Assembly (NCBI RefSeq): GCF_029784165.1
Contig: NC_073696.1
Span: 245,063,471-245,127,470 of the forward strand
Direction of reading: 5' to 3'
DNA length: 64,000 bases
From: Wyeomyia smithii
Taxonomy: Eukaryota; Arthropoda; Insecta; Diptera; Culicidae
The notes below the pieces were generated by a model that saw only the letters and a list, made by a program, of their open reading frames with translations, ran no database searches and had not been told where the DNA came from. A program made the translations under genes and the position numbers. Of this stretch, positions 35,401 to 48,289 are shown one piece after another; position 1 is the first letter of the stretch, and each line of letters opens with the position of its first letter.

Positions 35401-36240
35401 ATTTGACGGATTTATACTAGATCTGAATATATTTCGAAAACTATAAGCTTGATTAAAAGGATGTCAACAATGAAGCAGTTAAAGCCATTAACTTAAAGGT
35501 ATGATAAAAATTGTATAATCCAAACATGCCAAAACATACCCACTTAACTTTTCTTATCCTTTCTATTTTGTGTTTAATTTCAAAAAGAAGGTTATAATAA
35601 ATATCTGGAAGAAGCTTTTAGCAATCTTTGAGTTTTAACAATTTTATAAACGAAATTTAACAGCAAATTTACAGGCCAAATCACATTAATTCACTTAAGA
35701 GCATAAGCGTCATCCACAAATTACGTAAGGATTTTTTTCCAATTTTAGACCCCCCCCCCCCCCCCCTCATAATGAGGCTTAGTAAGATTTTGCATTACCT
35801 ACCTCCCCCATCCCCATTAATCTAATGAAAGATTTTCTTTTCCAGGAAAAATTTGTTTATGAAGAAGTTTGACTGAGATTTTTCTACACATGGCGTATTC
35901 GTGAAAAAAAAAACAATTCAACCAATTCAGGCAATATGTTAAAGTTAATGAAACTGAAAATTGAGTTAACTAAGTAAAATACATAATCATTCAGCTAAGG
36001 TGCTTTTACGCTTTCCCAAGGTTCACCTGTCAAGGGGTAATATCCTCATAAAAAATTTCCTTGTCATTTGTTTTTTATTGGCTTAAATCAGGCTAAAACT
36101 ATCCTAAAATCAAAATCTTCATCGCCCTCTGATCTTTATTCAAAATTCGTTTAAACCAATTTTTACCGAATAACTTTTATACTCTACAGCAAGTGTTTAC
36201 TCACAATTTCCCTTTGTTTAGTCGATCAGCCGTTCTCGTT
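32453..36240. other. Mostly unique sequence
   Basis: About 3.8 kb without a recognised gene. A GATATTATTTTTTGAACATTT tandem pair lies near 33530-33560. A run of about 17 C at about 35750 sits in a stretch resembling a fragment of the ACAAATTACGTAA MITE (about 35710-35850). The block 33800-34650 is less AT-rich and may be regulatory, but I cannot support an exon. Confidence 0.35.
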
Positions 36241-36244
36241 GCGT

Positions 36245-36487
36245 ACGTTCTTTGTTTGAGTTTTCCTATACGTTTTAACTGTGAGTTATATTCAAAAGTG
36301 CTTAACAGTGAGTGACAAGTTGGAGTTTTGCGTGAGATCGGACGGCAATCGCGTCAAACTCGCTGAGCATCACATGTCTGATATCGCGAAAGAGGCTAGG
36401 CGCAGCCTTACATCAGATAACAAAAAGGAAGAAGAGGAAAATGAAGCCCAGGAAGGCCAACTTTGCGGCGCAGGGACAGCTGACTGA
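36245..36487 (+). other. Possible 5' end of a retroelement with a short ORF
   Basis: A leader-like stretch, ending AACAGTGAGTGACAAG, precedes ATG at 36373. The frame is 37 codons, acidic and Glu-rich (KKEEEENEAQEG), and ends in TGA at 36487. The frame is open upstream to 36281 from a GTG only. The arrangement resembles the start of a non-LTR retrotransposon, but no reverse transcriptase follows. Speculative. Confidence 0.2.
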
Positions 36488-36783
36488 AGGCAAAAAAATA
36501 TTAGGGGCTTTACTATTGCGATTGTTAAGATTAATTGGATTTTGATACTTTAAACGCGTTTTTTCTCAAAACCATGTTTTCAAAATCGGCGAGCAGTAGA
36601 ACTGAAAAAGTTCACATCCGATTGACTTACACACGGGTTTAGCGATTGATTAACAACAATAAAAGTTATAAACAATTAAAGTCGATTTTTTTTTGTCGAA
36701 AAAGATATTTTGCAAAGAAAAACTTAAAGAATATAATCATGTGTACTTCACTAGCGATACTTATGTAGATAATAAAATTTTTT

Positions 36784-36897
36784 TGCCTTTCTCCTAGAAA
36801 GGTATAGCAATCACTTGCAAAACCGAAAGTATAAAAGTGCTCCAAAGGGCCGAATGGCATATATCACTCGACTCAGCTCGACGAGCTGAGCATGTTC

Positions 36898-36937
<40 letters not shown>

Positions 36938-38640
36938 TGTATGTGTGTGTGTGTGTATGTGCAGATTTTTATTCTCACTCACTTTTCTCAGAGATGGCTG
37001 GACCGATTTTCATGAAATTAATTGCAAATGAAAGGTCTTGTTGCCCCATATGACCCTATTGAATTTTATTGTTTACCGGATTTTTAGTTTAGAGTTTATG
37101 TTTAAAAATGTGAAAATCATGAAACATCAATATCTCAGAAACTACACAACCGATTTGAACAATATTGGTATCAAAAGAACGGGCTACCTAGAAAACCCTT
37201 AAGTTTTGAATTTCATAAAGATTGAACTAGTGGTTCAAAAGTTAGGAAAAGAAACGTGTTAATAAAACAACGAAAGTCTATTATCTCAAAGATTACATGA
37301 CTTATTTGAACATAACTAGTGTCATACGAACGAGTCATCTCTCAAACTTACAAATAACAAACTTCATAACAATTTGATATGTGGCTCAAAAGTTATGGAA
37401 AGAAGAGAAATTCGAAGACTATTTAGAACTATACCTGCTTTGATCGATATATGTGGCCTCAACATAATTTAAATGTGGTGTCGTACTATTCGAACGTTCC
37501 AAGTTCATTGATTCCTTACGGTTTGTTTGAAGTCTGCAAATGCACGACGAATCGGCCATAGGATATGATCAAAGTCAAATAACAAATCGTTTGAAATGAT
37601 TGGTTTTATCGAAATGACAACATCCTCGTCTTTTGGCTTCTGTACATCGCCTTAATTCTGAATATATTCATATTGAGTGGTATTCTGTCATTATCAGCAG
37701 ACTTTCTGGCATCAATCTGATACCGGAAATACCCATATTAGGAGGTATTTTTGATTGTTTGCCAGAAACTAAAAGTGGTCGTCTTCAAATTCAAAATAGT
37801 GTCCAGGGATAATGTTTGGTTCCTATGCATCATCACGTTTACGGAAATATCCATATTGAGTATTATTCGGTCATTTCCGACTGTTGCCTATAAGTTGCCA
37901 TCTAGCAATTCAAAATGGTGCCTGAGGTCAATTGTTAGCTACTTGCATCATTCTGGTTCCAGAGATACTCATATTGGATAGTATTTGTTTATTTTAGGCT
38001 GTTTTTCACAAACCGACAGTCGCCATCTTGGATTTCAAAATGGTATTTAGGATACTGGTTAAAGAAAAACTCATATTGGGTGGTATTTGGTCATTTTCTG
38101 CTGTTTTCAGAAACCGGAAGTCGCCATCTTAGAATCTAAAATGCTATCTGTGGTCGATTTTAGCCCCTGTGTATTATTCTAGATCCGGATATTATTATAT
38201 TGGGTGGAAATCAGCCATTTTCGGCTGTTTTCCAGAAATCGGAAGTTGCCATCTTACAATCCAAAATGTTGTCCGAGGTCGATTATGGAACATATTTGTT
38301 ACCACTAAAAACATTCACCTGCCAATATGGTTCCATTTAGTTGATTAGTTCGCGAGATGTGCAAAAATTTGTAAAGAAACATGTACTTCCAGAAGCGGGA
38401 GTGGCGTCAAACCATTATGGACATATTTGTTACCTCTAAAAACATTCACATACCAAATTTGGTTGTATTTTTTTTATTGGTTCTTGAGCTGTGCGAAATT
38501 TGTGTTTCATTTTCATGGGATTCCTCCCTTATAGAAGAGGGAGTCGGGTTTCAAACCATTATGTACATATTTGTTACCACTAAAAACAACACCCATCATT
38601 GTTTTATAATTGTTTATTGGAAGATTATGTAATTGTTGCA
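36784..38640 (+). repeat. Large dispersed repeat with terminal hairpin, TG run and 125-bp units
   Basis: Begins with GCCTTTCTCCTAGAAAGG (hairpin), then GGTATAGCAATCAC, a (TG)n run at 36899-36960 and CAGAGATGGCTGGACCG. From 37500 it shares TGATTCCTTACGG with the repeat at 44040. Four or more units of about 100-130 bp follow, each with GGAAGT(C/T)GCCATCTT and a CAAAATGG box (about 37895, 38020, 38115, 38240). It ends in ACATATTTGTTACC blocks. No reading frame is credible. Confidence 0.65.
36899..36960. repeat. (TG)n microsatellite
   Basis: Interrupted (GT)n with ATGTGTGTGT units. It lies within the dispersed repeat. Confidence 0.9.
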
Positions 38641-38794
38641 TTTTTGACATTGTCCTTAATTGTCATTGTCTTAAATCTACCCGTTGATCTACTGGTTTTT
38701 GTTATTGTTTTGTCTCTGTTATAACACAAATTTGCTTTTGTGCAATTCCACAAAAAAACAGGTAACTATTTTAATCGATTTTCCAATCAATTTG

Positions 38795-38985
38795 ATTCAT
38801 GTTCATTATGCAGACAATGTATGCAGTAGAGAGAGCGCAAAATAAGCGAACTGGAAATATGATACAGATTTGAAAAAATACACCGCAACTCAACGGGACT
38901 TGAACCCGCAATCTCCCTACCTCCGGCATGGTGTTTTGACCAATTAAACTACGGGGGACGGTGGTACTGTTCCACAATCTATATA
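38795..38985 (-). mobile_element. tRNA-derived SINE
   Basis: On the minus strand: CCCCCGTAGTTTAATTGGTC (A-box region), then GCGGGTTCAAGTCCCG (B box), then a non-tRNA body with TTCCAGTTCGCTTATTTTGC. A fragment of the same body is at 30543-30650. No clear target duplication. A decayed tRNA gene alone is unlikely because the downstream body is shared. Confidence 0.75.
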
Positions 38986-38989
38986 CGTA

Positions 38990-41900
38990 TCACATTCCAC
39001 TGCCAACTTATTCTATTGCTCATCCCTAACTACACACACTGCTGTGCAAGCGTTATTTATAGACTGAAAAGAATGTCTCATCACACAGAAGAGTCAGCTG
39101 ATGCTGATAACTCTTACAGATTTTGATAAGATTATGATAAAACGATAACAAATCTTTATAAAAAATAAAGATAAAACAATAATAAACCATAAGCAAGGTA
39201 AATGAACAAACAAAGCCATGACGAAATAATGATGCAGTAATTTCGCGATGAAATTAAAACAATGACACACATTGTCAACCAACGAAAACTTTATGTGGTT
39301 TTAATCACAGTTTTATCATGAGTTTTATAGATTTTTTGATCAACATTGTTTTTTTTATGCTGAATGTTTTGTCTATGATATATTGATTTTTATGTTGCTT
39401 TTTTATTATTTGTCTGATATCTGAAAAAAGGTTTTATTATTGGTAAATTGTTTTGCTATTTATCTTAAATTTGAATACAACATTACACACGTATTCGATC
39501 TAGCAGAGGTAATTGTGAGGATTCAAGAGTTATTTTCTGAAAGATTGTGTGCATTTTGATATAAATTTAATTTCAATTATTGGCGCATATGATTGTATAC
39601 ACATAAAAAGTATGTGTATGTTAAAACCATTTTTTTTTATTTCTCCATGATCGGACCGGTTGCATTGTTTAAGTAATCTTTTGTAGTTTTTATGAAATTG
39701 ATTTTTGAAAAATGAGCTCTTCTAGATAATAAATTTTTAATTTTTCTTTTAACTTTTTTTCAAAAAATAAATAATTTTCTTAGAGTGTATGTTTTTTTCG
39801 GAAAGACAAAATTGTTATCTACAACTTTGCCCAAGACGTCATCCCGTTCATACAAACCGTTTTGGTCCTAGAAATATTTGTAGGTATTCATAAATACCTT
39901 CCCAGAATAGCATTTTTCAATAGCTTCTCAAAAATGCGTCGTGTTCTAAAACATTAAACCAATAGCACAAAACGGCATTTTTTGTCTAAGAAACGTCCAT
40001 GCAAAGCTTCAGCCAAATCAAAAATGACAATTTAAAAAAAAAAATTTAACTGGGACATTTTTTGTGGAACTGCTCTTCATTGTTATACGATTTGTGACTA
40101 GGTTTTATTCAAATTGGAGCCACCATATTCGAAACCGATCTGATTATTGAATTTAAAATCGACTTGTCATATTTTAGTCTTAACAATCGTTAACTAGAAC
40201 ACCAAAAAATTCCAGTTATATCAACTCTAGCGAAAGGTGATTGAAAGTGATCTCTGCTGAAACGGTTGATTTCCGATAAGGAAACCCCGAGGCAGTATAA
40301 TCACGCCAGATCCTTGCAGCGCGTAGAGTATTACCAGGAACGTTTATTCTGAGCCGTATTGATGATATACGAAGCAAAGCATCGATCCTACGCCGACATA
40401 CGATTAGGTTAGCCGAGTGCGCATTACCTGGTTTCCTGTTATTCATACACTGCCGCGTCCGGATGGCGCGATTGCGGTAATTTGAATCTATCAGTAAGTC
40501 AATTAAACAGCGATTTACAACTCCACCATCTTTGGTGTGTTGGTTTGCCTTCGCTCTTCAAGGGGGGCGAGGATGCCAAGGGCGATGATTACACGGCGAT
40601 GTGCTGTTGGCGATTATGGCGACACAGTGGTCCGCGCCAGGATGCGCAGATATGCAAATTAACTTGTTAATTAACTTGAGATGTAATTATCGCCTTTCCC
40701 GAGTTCGACACGGTGAAATTGGCACACGAACACATCGACCTGAACTGATCTGGACGCTCGGCTGTAAGAGGAGAATGCTTTCCGGTGCTGGCCGCTCGCT
40801 CGCGGGTGTTATCCTGCTTTAAGTACGCTGTCAGCAGATTTCAGCTTAATTGCTTTCGAGGTGAAAATTATTTAAGTAAAATGATTTTGTTTTTTCAAGT
40901 TTGACACACAACACATAATTTGTAACACGATTGGCATTGTTTTTTTCTTGTCGAAGTTCAGAAAACATCACATCGGCCGATGTCAGTTACGGCCGTTTGT
41001 GTCTATCCCGCCTACTCTCAGGAGAAGAATTACGGCCTTCCGCATTCCATTGTGAAACTTTTCACTTTTGTTTCCACTATCACGTAGTCTGCACTGCTAC
41101 ATGATGCTACTTTACCGTTCTGGTTTCGGCACACAAAAAAGCCCAACAATCCAGAAACAACCAATCCCATTTAAGTGTTTAGTATTCTTATTGGGAACTT
41201 TTGTTGCTGAGACTGGGGTACATATTACTACAAGTCAACAGTCAAAGGGCAGCCAACAGACCGCACTGCTAGCTGCATTGGATCCTTTCTATATTTTTTT
41301 TGTTTTTTTTTCTGCTGCTTCTACTTGCCCGATTTGAACAAGGATCGACACGAATAATGAAACCGGAACTTTGCAATTTCCCCTGTCGGTCCTTTCTTGT
41401 CGATAATTTCTGCTGCTGTCCGAAAAAACGGCACTCACTCACAAATCTCTCTCCGTTCCACACCATCAACCCATTGTTCAATGTTCCACCAGCGCACACG
41501 TACCGCCCACCCTCCCACTGACTGGAAAATCCACACCCTCCACTGCTCGCACCCCGTACGGCAGCAGCAGCACACACAATCTAGCCGATGCTGACCGTTA
41601 AAGAGCTTGTTTTTCCTACTTCGAGAACTAAAATTTATGGCTCTACCCGTGCCCACACCGGCCGCCAGTCAAAGCAGCAGCGTGAAAATGTGCCTGTATG
41701 TAAGTGTGTATGTGCTACTTTTGGTATGAGTGATCCGATGGGCATCGTCGTAGAACATGTGTGTATGTGTCGCACTCGCAGTCTCAGCCTCGGAACCTAT
41801 CCTTCAGCGCATACAAAACCCTCTCCCTCCCTCCCCTCGAAAGGGCAGCTCGACTGTGCTCGAACACTGCACCAAATCCGTCGGTCGGTCATCACCCGAA

Positions 41901-43106
41901 AGTTTTTCACTTTTTTTTCCTTCTTGCTACAAACGATAGTGTTCGGTTCAGATTTGTCCGAAAAACATGACCGAGCAAAATCCTTTCACCAGGCGGCAGT
42001 GTTGGCAAAATCTCACGCACCAGGTAGTGCTAAAGTTTTCATCATTTGATCCATGATTTACTGTTTCGGGTTGTAGGGAAATGCACCATACCAATACCAG
42101 CTGTAGTTCGGATGTAATCAGACAGGCATCACTGGCCTGTCCTGTTCCGTTCACACACGTCACGCCTGAAAAACACAGTCCACCACGGAAGCGCTGGGAA
42201 GAAGCCAAAGCACTAGTGCAAGAAAGCGCACCCATTTTGCCAGGCTCCGTGTACACTATCTCATATTTTCACAGTCCTGCTTTTGAATAATGTCTTTGTT
42301 TTAGAGGACCCCCTCCCGTGCGGGGCCCCCATTTGACTTTGCGACCGGCGAGGCCCCCGAGGCCATCCAAGCGCTGCGGACAAAGTTTGCATAAGTAAAC
42401 GGTCAGGAACCGGGGGATGAGTTTTCCAAAAACGAAGCGGGAGGTTTGCTGAAATTGATTGCGCTCGCTGAGCGAAACTAGCAGCAGCAGCAAAACGAAA
42501 CATTGGGGACGGGGGGCAACTGGGTAAACGAAAAGTGTTCGTTTTAATCTAATTGAAAGTGGTCACCCATGCGAACGAACGAACGAACGGACACAACCCG
42601 ATCTGCTTCGGCTGGCTGGCCTGCTGGAGGACACTGCTACGCCCGGTTAAAGTTTTTCTCGCCAAACTTGATTTTATGGCTTCGATGGAATGCATTAGCA
42701 CGCTTCTTTTTTTTCCTGTCGATGTCGTTGGTAGTAGATGTCTTCGGATATTGGATGGATACGTGTGGCTTATTGGGAATGTTGAGATAAGAAGTTTGTA
42801 ATGGAATTGTTTATGCTTCCGGTTATGATGATCCGTACGGATATGTTCGGACCTAAAACGGGTCTCCGAAAAGTCAAAGTTCGGAAAATGCGAGGACAAC
42901 TTGATCACCCTGCAGATATCGTAGAATATTATTCGATTAACATTTGATGCTTTTGAAATATTTTTTTCTCCATTCCAATTCATTTTTTCATATTTTCGGA
43001 TAAAAGTTCAGACAATTTACTAAAAGTCATCTCTTGAAAACTATTTTCTATCTACCATCATTACTTAAATATACCGATATGTTCACATTTTTAATACAAA
43101 ATAATA
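38990..43106. other. Unique block, locally GC-richer
   Basis: No repeat boundaries are recognised. The part 40980-42520 is richer in GC and has CAG runs and CACACA stretches. The longest frame (41588-42049, 153 codons) has no domain, overlaps equally long frames on the other strand, and is not called. This could be promoter or untranslated DNA of a host gene. Confidence 0.35.
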
Positions 43107-43108
43107 TA

Positions 43109-43741
43109 ACGGGTGACAACTAAAAATTTGAAATTTTTTTGAAGTTCTCTTACTCCACAACAAACACGCGCAGAGAGAAATTAGAGTATGTATATGAAAG
43201 CTCCCTCTCTCTCCTCTTTATGCCAGTATTCTAGGTTTTGTTTATGCATGCCCCGTTCTGTTCAAAATGGCGTCGAAATAAGGAGCATTCCGCAAGCGCA
43301 TTGTACAGTTCGTTATGAACTGCATAACAATTTTGGCAAAAAGTTCACGGTGAACTATTTTTAAGCGAAATACTTTCGGTTTCTATTGTGAGTGATTTCC
43401 TGCAAACCACAACTTCGTAGTAGGAAGACCGGCCAGAGTAGTTGACAGAAAAGGACTTTTTCCAATTTGTCTAAATCATGGTTCAAGCCTAGTGGTTTGG
43501 CTATCAATCAAAATGTATACCAGAACGAATGTTTGAACAACAATATGATTCCAGTTCTTTTGAAACATCATACCGATTAAAAGTATGTACAATATCGAAC
43601 AATTTTTTCAATTTTTTTTCTGTTAGTTCAGAATGAATGTATCTTCATAAGAAATCAATCAGTTTTTCTTCAAGCTCATCCTTTTTCTATCTTTCTATGA
43701 CACCAGTAGGAAAAAAATTCGAATTGTTAGTTGTCACCCGT
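43109..43741 (+). mobile_element. Mariner-type deletion derivative, 633 bp
   Basis: The ends ACGGGTGACAACTA and, reversed, ACGGGTGACAACTAACAATT are inverted repeats flanked by TATA/TA (43107-43108, 43742-43743). Inside are remnants of the transposase N-terminus (FRKRIVQF and KSSR fragments at about 43270-43370) with stops. The catalytic part is missing. Homologous relics are at 700-860 and 20686-21300. Confidence 0.8.
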
Positions 43742-43984
43742 TATATTTGCGTCTCGCGAAACTAAGAGAATGATGTAACTTGAAAAAAAGGCGTTGCTTC
43801 ATAAAAAAGGGAATGAAATAAACATCTCAAAGTGATAATGATAATATTCATTCTTAGTGCATTCTTGATATGGAAAATACGTCTCTGTGGCTCGCAAAAC
43901 TGAAAGAAGTTGTTCCTAATTTAATTGCAATCAAACGTAAAAAAAATATCAGTGTATATTGATTTGTCAACTTGTTTATATTTA

Positions 43985-45805
43985 ACTAGCTGACCCGGAA
44001 AACTTCGTTCCCCATTTTAGTGTTAAATTAAATAACATTAAACATTAAAAATTGATTGATTCCTTGAGGTTTGTTTATAGTCTGCAAATGCATGACGAAT
44101 AGGCTATAAGATATAATTAAATCGAAATGACAATATCCTCGCCTTTTGGCTTTTGTACATCACCTTGATCCTGGATATATCCATATTGAGTGGTATTCGG
44201 TCATATTCAGCTGTATTTCTGGCATCAATCTGTTTCCAGAAATATCCATATTGAGTGATATTCAGTTATATTGGCTGTTTTCCGTAACTGAAAGAGGCCA
44301 TCTTTGAATTCAAAATTGTTTCCAGGCTCAATATTTGGCTTCTACGCATCATCTCGATTACGGAAATACACATATTGTGTAGTATTCAGTCATTCTCGGC
44401 TGTTTCCCACGAGTTGCCATCTTACAATTCAAAATGGTGTCTGAGGTCGATTTTTAGCTTCTAGCATAATTCTGATTTCGGAGAAACTCATATTGGATGG
44501 TATTTGGTCACTTCAGGCTGTTTTCCAGAAACCGAAAGTCGTCATTTTGGATTTCAAGATGACATGTTAAATCAATTTCTGGTATCTGATCGTCATTCTT
44601 GGTCAAGAAACACTCATGTTGGATAGTATTTGGTCATTTGCGGCTGTTTTCCAGGAGCCGTAAGTCGCCATATTTGAATCAAAAATGGTGTCTATGATCA
44701 ATTTTTAGTTCCTGTGCATCATTATGGTACCGGATATAATCATATTGGGTGAAAATCGGCCATTTTTAACTGTTTTACCGAAACCGGAAGTTGCCATCTT
44801 ACAATTCAACCCGTTGTCTGAGGTCAATTTGAGGCCTGAGTGCATCATTACGATTCAGGAAATACTCATATTTGGTGGTATTTGGTCCGCTGTTTTCCAA
44901 AAACTGGAAGTCGCCAACTTGGATTTCCAAATGGCATTTGGAGACAATTTCTGGCATCAGAGTGTCTTTTTGGTTCCGGAAACACTCATATTGGGACATT
45001 GTTTGCTCTTAAAAACTTCCACATGCCAAATTAGGTTCCATTTATTTGATAATTTCTCGAGATGTGCAGAAATTTTTATTTCATTTGTATGGAACTCCTC
45101 CCTTCCAGAAGAGGAAGGGGTGTCGAACCATTATGCAGTTATTTGTTATCCCTAAAACCATCTACATGCAAGATTTGGTGGTATTTGCTAGTTTGGTTCT
45201 CGAGCTGTGAAAAATTTTTGTTTCATTTGTATGGGACCCCTCCCTTACAGAAGAGGGAGGCGTGTCAAAACATTATAGACATGTTTGTTACCCCTAAAAA
45301 CATTCACCTGCCAAATTTACTTGGTTAGCTTCCGAGATGTGCAGAATTTTTTGCGTTTCGTTTGCATGTAACCCCTCCCTTCTATAAGAGGGTGTCGAAC
45401 CATTATGGACTTATTTCATACCCATAAAAACATATGCAATATTTGGTTGCATTTGCTTGATTGGTTCTCGAGTTGTGCGAAATTTGTGTTTCATTTGTAA
45501 GAGACCTCGCTTTCACAAAAGAGGGCGGGGTGTCGAACCATTATTATTACCCCTAAAAACATATACATGCAAAATTTGGTTCCATTCACTTGGTTGTTTT
45601 CTCAGATGTGCAGAAATTTGTATTTCATTTGTATGGGACTCTACTCTTCTAGTGGAGGGAGGGGTCTCGAACTATCTTAGGCACCTTTCTCGGCCCCTAA
45701 AACCCCTATATACAAAATTTCACGCCGATCGATTCAGTAGTTTTCAAGCCTATATGGATCAGACAGACAGACAGACAGAGCTGCATTTTTATATGTTTAG
45801 AGAAG
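43985..45805 (+). repeat. CTAGCTGACCCGG-type repeat with 125-bp units
   Basis: Starts TAACTAGCTGACCCGGAAAA followed by CTTCGTTCC. From 44040 it shares the body of the repeat at 37500. At least five GGAAGT(C/T)GCCATCTT-type units follow to about 45000. Then come repeated blocks with GGGAC.CCTCCCTT and TGTTACCCCTAAAAAC. It ends GACAGACAGACAGACAGAG at 45763-45781 and a TTTTTATATGTTTAGA tail. The head recurs inverted at about 56309-56338. The superfamily is unknown to me. Confidence 0.7.
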
Positions 45806-45875
45806 ATTTCTCAAATTTTTAAAACTGTTATTTATTTTTGATTTTTTTTTATTCTTGAAATTATTTTTATAAAAA

Positions 45876-46047
45876 GGGGCCATCCACATACCACGAAGAC
45901 AGATTTTTAACGACTTTGACTCCCCCCCCCCCACAACTGCCCATATAAATTTTTTATAGAATTTATTGTTTGGACCGTGGACATTAACCAACCTCCACCC
46001 CCCCCCCCCCTCCACCAAAGCTGTCCACGTGGTATGTGGATGGCCTC
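45876..46047. mobile_element. GGGGCCATCCACATACCACG MITE
   Basis: Terminal repeats GGGGCCATCCACATACCACG and, reversed, GAGGCCATCCACATACCACG. The interior has two long C tracts. It directly abuts the long-TIR element at 46051. The target duplication is unclear. Confidence 0.75.
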
Positions 46048-46050
46048 TAA

Positions 46051-48285
46051 GGGTCATTCCATGTCAAGTGTCCGAGGAAATGCATCTACCATCTCCGATT
46101 TCGACCAAAATTTGGAAGTCGATGTATTTTGGACCGAAACTTATAAGTACAAAGTGTTGTACCGATTGGTGGACCCCTCGGCCAATGGGACTGCCTCCAG
46201 TTTTTGCGAATTTAGCAAAACACCTTTTTTAATTTGTGGATATCTCGAGACCCTGAAGAGCCACAGATGATATTGACATATCATTATGAAGGGTTTTAGA
46301 TGTAGAATCGAACTACGTGGTCAATTTTTTTTTCTGCAGTGTTGCCAACATTGCATTTTTTTCGATTCAAAATTTAATTTGCAATTTCCTCAAAATACCT
46401 CCTTTAGATTTTGATTTTGACCACGCCAATGTGTTTAGCAGATGATTTTACATAGGAATCACTTATCAGCAACAAACAAAATGTAGCGTTCCAGAGATAC
46501 GGCATTTTTAAAATTGTGAGATTTTGGATTTCGTCTACGCACGGAAGCGCTTCTACATAAATTACTGCAATCTTAATGGTATCCTAGCAGGCGTTTGTGT
46601 TACCGAAGAGATGTTCCTTAGAGAAGCATCCGTTAATGATGTAATGCAAAAAATCCCGTTCTAGAATCATTTTCACGAAAGGTAACAGGAGAGTTTTGGT
46701 TACACTTTTCGCATTTTTAATCAAACTGTTTTTTGTTAAATGTACCCTTCCTGTCCATCATTCGAATTTTGAAACCAACTTGTGGCATTGTTGATAACGT
46801 GAAAAAAAATGCTGATTTCAGATTTCATTTCAGAATTTTGCATATTTACATTCTAGACCACATGTCCAAACAAATCTCCGAACGCATCCAAAATATTTTA
46901 TCATAACCGAATATCTTAATTTGCTCATATCGTAGCACATCATAGAGCAAGTCAGCCTACCATAACATTCGTCTGCCTATGTTCTTATTCTTCTTCTTAC
47001 CCAGGATTAGAGCGGAGGTGGCTTTTTCTGTTCTGTTTATTTGACACAGGCTTCGCAGCTAACTGTTTAGTTTACAGGACAATTGTGTGGCTAGTGCTAT
47101 GATACTATGAATTTGGATTTATTCTAATTGTTTTTTTTACTGCTTTGTCAGTTTACGATTATTTTTAATTCTTTGTCTTGTCTTATTCATTTATGCATTG
47201 CATGTTTTTGGTAATAAAATTTGCAAAAAAAATCATTGGGTTGGGGTGGGGGGAGGGAGTGGAGTTTGTAATAAATGCTACGGTGGAAGAGGAGGAAGGG
47301 GAGTAAAAAAACCTTAAAGAAGCTACGTAATTTATGCATGCTCCCTTAGTAGCTAGCTTCTTCGCGTAAGTCAATCGTGAGATGAGAATTGCGGTGAAAC
47401 CAATACCGTTTTCCAGCGATACAAATTTACAATCCAAATGAACACACCATCTTCAAGAATGAAATGACTGCATACGTGATGAGACACATTGTTTACAATT
47501 TGAAATCATAGCAAACCTGGGTAATCGAGTTCTTAAATCAGGACAAACATGACCATTTGCCTGTTAGGAAACGGTTTCAAATTGAGAGAAAATGATTTTT
47601 ATAGTGTGATAAACCAATAAAATGAAGATTCATATGAAAAGTGTAGCCAAAAAGGAGAGGAGCCAAAAAGGCGAGTTACTTTTCGTTAAAATGATTCTAA
47701 AATGGGATTTTTTGCATTAACGGATGCTCCTCTAAGTAAGATCTCTTCGATTATACAAACGCCTGCTAGGATACCATTAAGATAGCAGCAATTTATGTAA
47801 TAGCGCTTCCGTGCGTAGACAAAATCCAAAATCTCACAATTTTAAAAAGGCCGTATCGCTGGAACGCTACATTTTGTTTTTTGCTGATAAGTGATTCCTA
47901 TGTAAAATCATCTGCTAAACACATTGGCGTGGTCAAAATCAAAATCTAAAGGGAGGTATTTCGAGGAAATTGCAAATTAAATTTTGAATCGAAAAAAATC
48001 AATGTTGGCAACACTGCAGAAAAAAATTTATCACGTAGTTCGATTCTACATCTAAACCCTTCATAATGATCTGTTGCTCTTCAGGGTCTCGAGATATCCA
48101 CAAATTAAAAAAGGTGTTTTGCTAAATTCGCAAAAACTGGAGGCAGTCCCATTGGCCACGGGTCCACCAATCGGTACAACACTTTGTACTTATAAGTTCC
48201 GGTCCAAAATACATCGACTTACAAATTTTGGTCGAAATCGGAGATGGTCGATGCATTTCCTCGGACACTTGACATGGAATGACCC
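46051..48285. mobile_element. Long-terminal-inverted-repeat (foldback) element, 2.2 kb
   Basis: GGGTCATTCCATGTCAAGTG at the left is mirrored at 48285. The arms stay alignable for about 600 bp or more: to about 46690 on the left, and from about 47660 on the right. Mirrored landmarks are ACAAAGTGTTGTACCGATTG, AGCGTTCCAGAGATACGGC, ACGCACGGAAGCGCTT and ACGGATGC. The roughly 1-kb middle carries a SINE fragment (47029-47112) and a G-rich stretch. No transposase frame is recognised. The bases outside the ends do not give a convincing target duplication. Confidence 0.85.
47029..47112 (-). mobile_element. SINE fragment inside the long-TIR element
   Basis: TTCTGTTTATTTGACACAGG, ACAGGACAATTGTG and GCTAGTGCTATGAT match the body of the SINEs at 51212 and 52837. 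Confidence 0.65.
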
Positions 48286-48289
48286 ATAA

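Noticed and set aside
38890..38985. Possible stand-alone tRNA gene on the minus strand
   Set aside because: A and B boxes are present, but the acceptor stem does not pair convincingly. The following body matches a SINE fragment at 30543.
41588..42049. 153-codon ORF
   Set aside because: Overlaps other frames of similar length, has low-complexity Cys/Val and Ser/Thr patches, and shows no domain or splice evidence.
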